Assembly (NCBI GenBank): GCA_947499005.1
Contig: CANMML010000005.1
Coordinates: forward strand, 1 to 64,000
DNA: 64,000 nt
Direction of reading: 5' to 3'
From: an uncultured Aquimarina sp.
GTDB taxonomy: Bacteria; Bacteroidota; Bacteroidia; Flavobacteriales; Flavobacteriaceae
The position numbers and the translations under genes were made by a program. Below, piece after piece: positions 36,743-44,076 of the stretch; the first letter of the stretch is position 1, and each line of letters opens with the position of its first letter. The notes below the pieces were generated by a model that was not told where the DNA came from, did no database searches, and was given only the letters and a program-made list of their open reading frames with translations.

Positions 36743-36876
36743 ATTAACAACTCCTATACGATTAAATATTTATGTAAAATTTATTCTGAATTCAAGTATT
36801 GATGAATTGAAATTAGCGAAACAACGAACACGCTTTTCAAACAGAACTACATCTTACTATTGAATCAATTCAACAC

Positions 36877-37269
36877 CTAACAATTACATGAAATTTCTAC
36901 ACCTAATTTACCTTTTTCTCCTAAAGTAGCATACCCATCTCGCTTCCACCAGTCTAGACCACCAATTAATTCCTTTACTTTAAATCCATATTGAGCTAAT
37001 TTTAAAGCTCCCTTTGTTGAAGCGTTGCAACCTATACCATCGCAATACGTAACATATAACACACTTTTATCCAATCCGAAAACACTTTCTTCATCCATAT
37101 CTCTATGAGGAAAGGAAATAGCATTAGGAATATGCTCTTCCAAAAAAGCAGCTTCTTTTCGCGTATCGATCACCTTAATAGGCTCATTATTTTCAAAAAC
37201 TTCAAAAAGATCTGCCGAATCCATTTCATAATTTAACTTCTGCTGGTAATAGTTTAATTGCTCATCCAT
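36877..37269 (-). CDS. Rhodanese-like domain protein
   Basis: A 130-residue single-domain rhodanese. The fold is shown by VIDTRKEAAFLEEHIPNAIS near residues 34-53 and by the active-site region YVTYCDGIGCNASTKGALKL (about 73-92), where Cys77 in YCDGIGCNAS is the likely persulfide-bearing residue. GFKVKELIGGLDWWKRDGY follows, as in typical members. There is a further Cys pair at the extreme C-terminus (ISCNC). It is divergent from the LysR gene with a 125-bp gap, an arrangement typical of a regulator and its target. Confidence 0.88.
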   Translation of the reverse strand: MDEQLNYYQQKLNYEMDSADLFEVFENNEPIKVIDTRKEAAFLEEHIPNAISFPHRDMDEESVFGLDKSVLYVTYCDGIGCNASTKGALKLAQYGFKVKELIGGLDWWKRDGYATLGEKGKLGVEISCNC

Positions 37270-37394
37270 AGTCTAGTTTTTTTTCAAATCTAAATACATT
37301 ATGGAATTCCAAAATGAACAATAGATGAAAAGGATTCAATTGAATATGAAAAATTTTCAATTACTAAATATGAATGATATATTATATTTAAAAA

Positions 37395-38282
37395 ATGGAA
37401 TTAAAGCATCTAAAATTAATTAAGGCTATAGTAGATCTTGGTAGTATTAGTGAAGCCAGTAAAACATTGTTCGTTACAAGTTCGGCATTGAGTCATCAAC
37501 TGAATGCTTTGGAAAGCGAATTAGGTTGTACTGTATTTAGTCGCACAAAAAACAAATGACTATTAACACCTGAAGGAAAAGAGCTACATACACTTGCCCT
37601 AAAAACACTTACTGACATTGACAAAACACTCGATCGAGTACAACAACATCGAAAAGGAAGTGTCGGGAATATTAAATTAAGTACAGAATGTTATTCTTTT
37701 TATTTGGGTCTTCCTGCCTTTATAGAACACATGAAATGGCAATTCCCAAATATTGAAGTAGAATTATTATTGGAAGCCACACACAGCCCTATCGAATTAT
37801 TATTAGATAATAAACTAGACATAGCCTTAACTTCTAGCAAACCAAATCACAAACACCTAATTGGAATTCCCATTTTCAATGATCAAATCTATGCGCTAGT
37901 TCATAAAGACCACGAACTTGCTAAGGAAACTTTCATAACACCAGAAGATTTTAAAGAGAATCATCTTATTATACATTCGTACCCCTTAAAATCTGTTTCC
38001 GTTTATAATAAATTTCTGAAACCAAATCACATTGATCCTGCACAAATTTCTGCCATCCCCCTTACTGAAGTCGCCTTAGAAATGATCGAAGCAAATATTG
38101 GTATTACCTGTTTTCCTAAATGGGCTTTAGAAAAACTCAACATTTCACAGGATATTACATTTCTCCCTCTTGGGAAGTCGGGACTAAAAAGAACGCATTA
38201 TCTAGTCACTAGAGCAGAAGACCAAACCAAAAAATATATAGCAGACTTTACACATCAATTCATAGCTAAGTTTCAAAAGTAA
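37395..38282 (+). pseudogene. LysR-family transcriptional regulator interrupted by one in-frame TGA
   Basis: From ATG 37395 the frame reads MELKHLKLIKAIVDLGSISE, ASKTLFVTSSALSHQLNALE and LGCTVFSRTKNK. This is a complete LysR helix-turn-helix. It then meets TGA at 37557-37559, where relatives have a hydrophobic residue before LLTPEG. Beyond it the same frame continues LLTPEGKELHTLALKTL and an intact co-inducer-binding domain (IKLSTECYSFYLGLPAF, YALVHKDHEL, EANIGITCFPKWALEKL) to the TAA at 38280-38282. A full repressor of about 295 residues is thus split by one substitution. A downstream ATG at 37704 could only give a domain without DNA binding. It could be a young pseudogene or a sequence error; suppression is unlikely. 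Confidence 0.85.
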
Positions 38283-38329
38283 ACCATTATGAACAGGAAG
38301 ACCCATAGTTTCGATTACGACTGAAAGTA

Positions 38330-38499
38330 CTTTCTATTTTTTAGTTTACTGCTGTAAGCTATAGGCTTTAAGCCATAAGCTACATGAATATTTATAAGGC
38401 CTACGACTACTTAAAGCTTAATGCATATAGCCATATATAAAAATTTTCAGAACCTAAACACTAAAGCACATAGTTTTAACTATTCCTGAGACCAATAAA
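38330..38499. repeat. Long imperfect repeat, copy A (left of rpsU)
   Basis: The segment is similar to 39375-39527. Shared blocks include AAATTTTCAGAA (38441-38452), TATAAGGCCTAC against TATAAGACCTAC, and a near-identical end ATAGTTTTAACTATTCCTGA then GACCAATAAA (38470-38499). It also contains the AGCT-word palindrome AAGCTATAGGCTTTAAGCCA (38356-38375). It is non-coding. Confidence 0.65.
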
Positions 38500-38533
38500 A
38501 AAGCCTTACTTCACAAGGAAATAAGGCTTTTTT
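38497..38533. terminator. Terminator of rpsU
   Basis: A 12-bp stem, AAAAAAGCCTTA (38497-38508) with TAAGGCTTTTTT (38522-38533), has T tracts on both strands. It lies 22 bp beyond the rpsU stop and may also stop transcription from the LysR gene. Confidence 0.88.
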
Positions 38534-38554
38534 AGATTTTATAATAGTGACGAC

Positions 38555-38755
38555 CTATACATCATCACTATGCTCGCGAATGTATCTCGCTTTATGTTGT
38601 GCCTTTTTAATCTGCTCACGCATCTTTACAGACTTTTTTACGTATTCTTTACGTCCTCTAATCTCTTGAACTAATTTGACATTTTTACACTTTCTCTTGT
38701 ACCTCTTAAGTGCTCTATCAATGTTTTCTCCTTCTTTTATCTGGATTCTTAACAT
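38555..38755 (-). CDS. rpsU: 30S ribosomal protein S21
   Basis: A 66-residue small-subunit protein. It reads MLRIQIKEGENIDRALKRYK and then KYVKKSVKMREQ-like basic helices, ending REHSDDV. In Flavobacteriia bS21, with bS18 and bS6, hides the anti-Shine-Dalgarno tail of 16S rRNA, and in many species rpsU carries an extended Shine-Dalgarno used for autoregulation. Here the bases before the ATG (AACAGCGGAT) contain no such sequence. Instead the leader forms a long inverted repeat at 38763-38825. Confidence 0.96.
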   Translation of the reverse strand: MLRIQIKEGENIDRALKRYKRKCKNVKLVQEIRGRKEYVKKSVKMREQIKKAQHKARYIREHSDDV

Positions 38756-38762
38756 ATCCGCT

Positions 38763-38825
38763 GTTTTAATTAATTTAGTTTATTAATGTGATCTCGAATT
38801 TCTTGATCACTACATCAATTAAAAC
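38763..38825 (-). promoter_or_regulatory. Inverted repeat in the rpsU leader
   Basis: Outer arms GTTTTAATT (38763-38771) and AATTAAAAC (38817-38825) and inner arms GTGATC (38788-38793) and GATCAC (38805-38810) can form an extended hairpin ending 8 bp before the rpsU ATG. It lies between the promoter at 38893-38900 and the start codon, so it is part of the mRNA. Confidence 0.6.
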
Positions 38826-38892
38826 AAGTTCTTTTTTCACAGGTGTATTATAACTTTATTTACTTAAATAAGTAAACCCGTTATAATCTTTG

Positions 38893-38900
38893 CAAAAGTA
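38893..38900 (-). promoter_or_regulatory. Promoter -7 box (TACTTTTG) of rpsU
   Basis: The minus strand reads TACTTTTG, a match to TAnnTTTG, about 138 bp upstream of the rpsU start. A weaker -33 candidate GTTTC lies 16 bp further up. Confidence 0.5.
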
Positions 38901-39211
38901 CTCTTTTCTGAAAGAGAAACTTCTATTTAACAGAGAAACTTTTTTATTAATTCAATATTAGAATACTCTAGTTTAAAAAGCGTATTTATTTGCTGTCTTT
39001 TCTTCCTCTAACGGCTCAATATCTCTTTCAATAGATTTCAACTAAACTGATTTAAATGCTCACCACCATTATTCATAACTTTAGCAAACAGAAGTAAGAG
39101 CGGCTATAGATAATATGTCTTATACAAAGTACTGAATAACTAGCAAAGTCTGAAGTTCACCTCTGCTTCCTTTTAAAGTTAATAGTTTTTTATTCAAATA
39201 CTAAGTAAAGG

Positions 39212-39229
39212 CAAAGTCTACTGACTTTG
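39212..39229. repeat. Small palindromic repeat CAAAGTC-TACT-GACTTTG, best of three copies
   Basis: A perfect 7-bp inverted repeat with a 4-base loop. Related degenerate copies are GCAAAGTCTGAAGTTC at 39143-39158 and GCACAAAGTC-GGGA-GACGTTTATGC at 39312-39336. Their spacing is irregular, so this is not a CRISPR array. Confidence 0.55.
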
Positions 39230-39374
39230 AGTAATTCTACAAAGTTTTAAAACAATAGCTTTAGTTACTTTATATCTAAAATTAGTAAAGCTCACTACTA
39301 ATAGTAAAAAAGCACAAAGTCGGGAGACGTTTATGCAGCTTTTCTTTTTATTTTTTAGTACTCTTTGGAGAGTG

Positions 39375-39527
39375 GGAGTCTTTTCCTATTTTCTAACTTA
39401 TTGTTTTAAGATACATTAATATATAAGACCTACTACTTAATACCTATAGCCGTTAACAAAATTTTCAGAAACTTTAAGTGAAATGCACTAAAGTATATAG
39501 TTTTAACTATTCTTGAGACCAATAAAT
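39375..39527. repeat. Long imperfect repeat, copy B (right of rpsU)
   Basis: Partner of 38330-38499 in the same orientation. It contains TATAAGACCTACTACTTAAT, AAAATTTTCAGAA and the end ATAGTTTTAACTATTCTTGA followed by GACCAATAAA. Copy A has a GGCTTTAAGCC insertion that copy B lacks. Confidence 0.65.
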
Positions 39528-39691
39528 ATAATTTTATCCCAAATAAGAAATGGGTTAAATTTCTCAACCCCCTTTATCTATATAGTAACCTGCTGTTTTT
39601 CAAACACAAACACAACTCCCTAACTATTAAAAAACAGCATATCCATTGATTTATTTTTTTCCCTATACCTTTACACTCTTAATTCGTCCTT

Positions 39692-42600
39692 ATGAAAAAA
39701 TTACTACTCTTTGTATTAACGATCATTAGCATTGGCATACAAGCACAAGATACCTTTACTAGAGGCGATTTAAATTACGAAGTAACATCGACTGTTTTTC
39801 CATTTACAGTAAAAGTCACAGGCAGAGCTACTAGTACAAGTAACATTATTATTCCTCCTACTGTAATAAATGATGGGACTAATTATACAGTAACTACTAT
39901 AGGAGAATTTGCCTTTGACCAAATCCAATTAAATAGTGTTAGTATTCCAAATACGATAACTGATATAGGAGCTGCTGCTTTTCGACTTTGTCTATTAACA
40001 AGTCTTACGATTCCGGATGGTGTAATTAGTATTGGACAGGCTGCTTTTACTGGTAATAATTTATTGGGCACTCTCATAATTCCTAATAGCGTAAAGACTA
40101 TAGCTTCAGGTGCTTTTTCTGGTATCGGAAATATGAATACAGTTATAATAGGGAATGGTGTGACGAGTATTGGAGCCAATGCTTTTGGTGGAAGTCTTGT
40201 TAATGGGTCTCCCGGAGGGGTAGGTGCAGTCATTTTTGAAAGCCCTAGTAGTTTAACGAGTATAGGAGAAAGAGCTTTTGCAACTAATACCTTGACAAGT
40301 CTTACGATTCCAAGTAGTGTTGTTAATATAGGTGAAGAGGCTTTTAGATTAAATAATTTAAATGGGCTCATTATACCCAATAATGTAAGAAGTATAGGAC
40401 CACTTGCTTTCTACGGCGGCTCACAAATAACAAATATCGATATCCTTACTAATACAGTTAGCATTGGGTCACAAGCTTTTGGTGGCTCTGAGATTGTTAC
40501 TACATTAAGATCAAATATTGCATCAAATATTCCTCGATACCAATCTTATGTTTCTTCACCAGGAAACGTTACTTTAATCGTGCCAAATGGGACTATAAAT
40601 GCATACGAAAATGCTGGCTGGAATGCCTTTACTATTGTAGAACAAACAGTTACTATTAATGATATAACCTACACCCCAACTTCTCCAACTACAGCAAGTG
40701 CTATTGCATATAATAATAATGGTAGCCAAGGAAGTATCACTATTGCATCAAGCGTAACGAATAATGGCACCAATTTAACGGTAACCAGTATTGGAGAAGC
40801 TGCTTTTTTTCAAAGTGCTGTAATAGATGGGGTTGTGATACCTAATACTGTAACAAGTATAGGTGCGAGCGCTTTCGAAGGTAATTTTATTAGTAGCATA
40901 ACACTACCTAATAGCCTATTGAGTATTGGAGAAAGAGCTTTTTTTCTTAATTCATTAAGAAGTGTTGTTATCCCGAGTAGTATTACAAGTATAGAGGACA
41001 GTACTTTTGGTAATAATCCATCCTTAGAAACTGTTAGCATTCCAAATACGATAACTAATATAGGAGCTAGTGCTTTTGTAAACAACAATTTATCGGAAGT
41101 TGTGATTCCAAATAGTGTAGAGACTATAGGATCAGGTGCTTTTTTTGGTAATTCATTAGGAAATATCACTCTTGGAAGTAGTCTAATAAGTATTGGCTCA
41201 AGAGCTTTTGAAGATAACAGAATAAGGCTTCTTACAATACCCGACAGCGTAATGAGTATAGGCGAAGATGCCTTTTTAAATAATTCATTAAGAGAAATTA
41301 GTTTAGGAAATAGTCTTACCAATATTGGAAATCGTGCTTTTGCAAATAATCCGTTTGTTGATACATTAACTTTAAATGTCGAGCAAAATATCCCTACTTA
41401 TAACACTACTATTTTTTCGGATGAAACAGGCGGAGACATACGACAAAATATTACCGTAGAAGTACCTGTTGGAACAAGAGAAGCTTATATAAATGCAGGT
41501 TGGACAGGGTTTAAAACACTTGGAGGAAGATTTACAATAAACAATATAACCTACGAAACAACCAGTGCCTCTACGGTAAAAGTATTTGATTACAATGACG
41601 CAGGAGGGACTGTTGTTACGATTCCTGCTACGGTAGCAAATAATGGAGTTAATTATAATGTAACAAGCATAGGTGCAGCTGCTTTTGAGCTTAACGGCCT
41701 AACAGAAGTAACGATTCCTGATAGTGTAATTAGTATTGAGCAAGCAGCTTTTTTTGAAAATAACTTAACAGAAATTACGATTCCGAGAAGTGTAACGAGT
41801 ATTGGAGGATTTGCTTTTGCTAATAATCTTAATTTAACTTCGGTAAACTCATTTATGCCAGACAATATCCCTACATATGATAATTACTTTACGTTATCTG
41901 CAAGAATTATTCTAATAACAGTACCCATTGGCACAACAGATGCCTACGAAACCGCAGGCTGGAACTTAGGGAGTTTTTCTTTAATTAGAGAAAGAGAAGC
42001 AACTATGTTTACAGTCGATTTTATAACCTATATAGAAACCACACCATCTACAGTAAGTGCTATAGATTATGATACTGCAGGAGGTACTGTAGTGAACATT
42101 CCATCAACAGTAACAAACAATACTATTAACTATAGTGTAACCAGTATAGGTGCTATTGGAGGGGATAATTTCACCTTTTTTGGTAAACGTTTAACAGAGG
42201 TTACTATTCCAAATAGTGTGACTATTCTAGGTGATCGCGTTTTTCAAACTAATTCATTAACAGAAGTTACCATTCCTGATAATGTTACTACCATAGGAAA
42301 CGCTGCTTTTGAACGTAATTTATTAGAGAGTATTGATATACCTAACAGTGTAACTGTTTTAGCACGTAATGTTTTTCGCTTTAATCGATTAAACAGTATT
42401 ATTTTTGAAGAACCAAGTCAGATCACGAGTATAGAACGAGAAACTTTTGAAGGACAAGGTGCTGCACAGTTTGAAACTCTATTAACACAAGTTGTAATTC
42501 CTGAAGGGGTAGAAACTATTGGAATTTCTGCTTTCGGTAGTAATGCTTTGCAAACTATTACTCTTCCAAATAGTTTAACAAGTATAGGAGATCGTGCATT

Positions 42601-43072
42601 TTGGTTTAATCAATTAACCGATGTTACGATCCCGAGCAATATAACTAGTTTAGGAGGTAAAGTTTTTCTTAATAACCCTATAACTCAGGTAACATCTAGC
42701 ATTTCAGGAGCTATCCCTATTTATGATGATTTTTTTAGTGATAATTCTGTCATTACACTAACAATACCTAGTAATAGAGAACAAGATTATTTAAATGCAG
42801 GTTGGGTAGGTTTTGATAATGAACCAACATTAAGTACTTCTGATTTCGAAATAGCAAATAACCTAGAAATTATAATAACACTGAACAGCATAAAAATAAC
42901 TGTTTCAAATAATTCTGATTTTAAAAACTATACTATTTACAATCTTTCTGGAGCAAAAATAAAAGCTGGTATTGAACGAGAGATCAATACCTCGTCTTTT
43001 GCTAGTGGAATTTACATTGCAGAATTCACTTTTGACAAAGGCAGGGTCATTAAAAAGTTTGTAGTAAACTAG
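39692..43072 (+). CDS. BspA-like leucine-rich-repeat surface protein with type IX sorting domain
   Basis: An 1126-residue exported protein. Signal peptide 1-18 (MKKLLLFVLTIISIGIQA). Most of it is LRR_5 (BspA/Treponema type) repeats of about 23 residues, such as LTEVTIPNSVTSIGDRAF-like units. A header module recurs four times, at about residues 24, 320, 614 and 773. Its pattern is ITYxxTSxxT, DYxxAGG, IPxTVxNNGxNY and VTSIG, so the protein is four LRR blocks in series. Between blocks lie GTxxAYxxAGW linkers (GTINAYENAGWNAF, GTREAYINAGWTGF, GTTDAYETAGWNLG). The C-terminus (about 1055-1126; YTIYNLSGAKIKAG, FASGIYIAEF) is a type IX sorting domain. It is probably adhesive or ligand-binding. Confidence 0.88.
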   Translation: MKKLLLFVLTIISIGIQAQDTFTRGDLNYEVTSTVFPFTVKVTGRATSTSNIIIPPTVINDGTNYTVTTIGEFAFDQIQLNSVSIPNTITDIGAAAFRLCLLTSLTIPDGVISIGQAAFTGNNLLGTLIIPNSVKTIASGAFSGIGNMNTVIIGNGVTSIGANAFGGSLVNGSPGGVGAVIFESPSSLTSIGERAFATNTLTSLTIPSSVVNIGEEAFRLNNLNGLIIPNNVRSIGPLAFYGGSQITNIDILTNTVSIGSQAFGGSEIVTTLRSNIASNIPRYQSYVSSPGNVTLIVPNGTINAYENAGWNAFTIVEQTVTINDITYTPTSPTTASAIAYNNNGSQGSITIASSVTNNGTNLTVTSIGEAAFFQSAVIDGVVIPNTVTSIGASAFEGNFISSITLPNSLLSIGERAFFLNSLRSVVIPSSITSIEDSTFGNNPSLETVSIPNTITNIGASAFVNNNLSEVVIPNSVETIGSGAFFGNSLGNITLGSSLISIGSRAFEDNRIRLLTIPDSVMSIGEDAFLNNSLREISLGNSLTNIGNRAFANNPFVDTLTLNVEQNIPTYNTTIFSDETGGDIRQNITVEVPVGTREAYINAGWTGFKTLGGRFTINNITYETTSASTVKVFDYNDAGGTVVTIPATVANNGVNYNVTSIGAAAFELNGLTEVTIPDSVISIEQAAFFENNLTEITIPRSVTSIGGFAFANNLNLTSVNSFMPDNIPTYDNYFTLSARIILITVPIGTTDAYETAGWNLGSFSLIREREATMFTVDFITYIETTPSTVSAIDYDTAGGTVVNIPSTVTNNTINYSVTSIGAIGGDNFTFFGKRLTEVTIPNSVTILGDRVFQTNSLTEVTIPDNVTTIGNAAFERNLLESIDIPNSVTVLARNVFRFNRLNSIIFEEPSQITSIERETFEGQGAAQFETLLTQVVIPEGVETIGISAFGSNALQTITLPNSLTSIGDRAFWFNQLTDVTIPSNITSLGGKVFLNNPITQVTSSISGAIPIYDDFFSDNSVITLTIPSNREQDYLNAGWVGFDNEPTLSTSDFEIANNLEIIITLNSIKITVSNNSDFKNYTIYNLSGAKIKAGIEREINTSSFASGIYIAEFTFDKGRVIKKFVVN

Positions 43073-43126
43073 AAATAAGTATTCCTGTTATACACTCGTC
43101 AAAAGGTTGACATTGTCTCATAAAAA

Positions 43127-43152
43127 AAACCTTTCAATTTCTTGAAAGGTTT
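43127..43152. terminator. Terminator between the LRR gene and tRNA-Met
   Basis: Perfect 11-bp stem AAACCTTTCAA (43127-43137) with TTGAAAGGTTT (43142-43152) and a TTTC loop. There is a T run of eight on the minus strand after the tRNA and a shorter T-rich run on the plus strand, so it probably serves both directions. Confidence 0.88.
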
Positions 43153-43161
43153 CTTTTTTAG

Positions 43162-43234
<73 letters not shown>

Positions 43235-43375
43235 TTGTTTGTGCTGCAAATATACAATGCTTTTCCAGTTCTTGCAATATTAGATTTGAGATTTTTTAGG
43301 CTAAACCAGTTTTTAACTTGCGAAAAATTATTGTTTCCACCTTAATCTTTTAACGAACCTCAGGTTAATTAATGA

Positions 43376-43558
43376 TTACTGCTCAATACTGCAAACATCA
43401 CAACCAATAAGTTCATAATCCTCAAAAGTCACTTTTAATTGGATTGGATTACAACATACCTCACAGTCTTCGACATATAGTTGATATGAGATAGATGAAT
43501 CCAACAACATTGATATTTCTTCCCAGCAATAGGGGCATTGAAAAAAATGCTCTATCAT
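43376..43558 (-). CDS. CPXCG motif-containing cysteine-rich protein
   Basis: A 60-residue small protein with four cysteine sites in two pairs: CPYCWEE near the start and CEVCCNPIQLKV in the middle, plus a late GCDVC. Together they suit one zinc ribbon. It belongs to the CPXCG family of unknown function, often about 60 residues, so it is complete. It lies 31 bp downstream of the marR-like gene on the same strand and probably shares its transcript. Confidence 0.82.
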   Translation of the reverse strand: MIEHFFQCPYCWEEISMLLDSSISYQLYVEDCEVCCNPIQLKVTFEDYELIGCDVCSIEQ

Positions 43559-43589
43559 AAATACTTATCATTTAATTGAAATGATATTA

Positions 43590-44063
43590 TTAAAGTAAGC
43601 CTTGTTCTTCGGCGATTTCTGCCATACGCGCTTTTACTTTTTTCAAAGCAGTAATTAATACTTCTCTTTCTTCTTGAGACAAGCTAGACTGTACTTCAGG
43701 GATTAGTTGATACATCACAGGTAGTACCTTTTCAATCACTTCTTTTCCATAAGCCGTCAAAAAGATTCTATTAACCCTTTTATCTTGCTCATCTGTTCTA
43801 CGAATAATAAATCCTTTTTTTACCATAGAATTTACTACACGCATCATCGAAACCTTATCTCGATGTGTAATGAATGCCATATCATTCATTCGTTGACCAT
43901 CATTTACATTAAGTCTCTTTAATATAGACCATTCCTCTTTAGAAAGATCAAGGCCATTTTTCTTGAAAGCACTTTGCGTTATAAAACCAAAGTCATAGTG
44001 AATTTTCCCTACCCATGACAAGGCATGTGAATTCACGTCAATTTCTTCAAACTTCATGCTCAT
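43590..44063 (-). CDS. MarR family transcriptional regulator
   Basis: A 157-residue winged-helix dimeric repressor. The recognition region LSKEEWSILKRLNVNDGQRM is followed by DMAFITHRDKVSMMRVVNSM and the wing IRRTDEQDKRVNRIFLTAYG (Asp-Lys-Arg typical of MarR). Helical N- and C-termini form the dimer interface. Its start is 13 bp from the ABC-F stop, so the two are probably co-transcribed. The ligand is unknown. Confidence 0.9.
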   Translation of the reverse strand: MSMKFEEIDVNSHALSWVGKIHYDFGFITQSAFKKNGLDLSKEEWSILKRLNVNDGQRMNDMAFITHRDKVSMMRVVNSMVKKGFIIRRTDEQDKRVNRIFLTAYGKEVIEKVLPVMYQLIPEVQSSLSQEEREVLITALKKVKARMAEIAEEQGLL

Positions 44064-44076
44064 AGCAATATTTTTT

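Larger units (their letters stand above)
38901..39691. other. Non-coding, repeat-rich region between rpsU and the LRR gene
   Basis: About 790 bp without a plausible gene on either strand. It holds three degenerate copies of a small palindromic repeat built on CAAAGTC/GACTTTG (39143-39158, 39212-39229, 39312-39336) and copy B of a long repeat (39375-39527). The last 160 bp lead into the LRR gene. No tRNA or other RNA gene was recognised. Confidence 0.6.

Noticed and set aside
37557-37559. TGA in the LysR gene as a selenocysteine codon
   Set aside because: The position is a hydrophobic residue in relatives, not a Cys; no SECIS-like stem or selenocysteine machinery is visible.
39883-41865. Several minus-strand open frames within the LRR gene
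   Set aside because: They arise because the repeated LRR codons have few stops on the other strand; they repeat the same antisense phrases and have no independent signals.
39692-43072. Regularly spaced DNA repeats that might look like CRISPR
   Set aside because: They encode the LRR_5 protein repeats, vary at third positions, and have no unique spacers of constant length.
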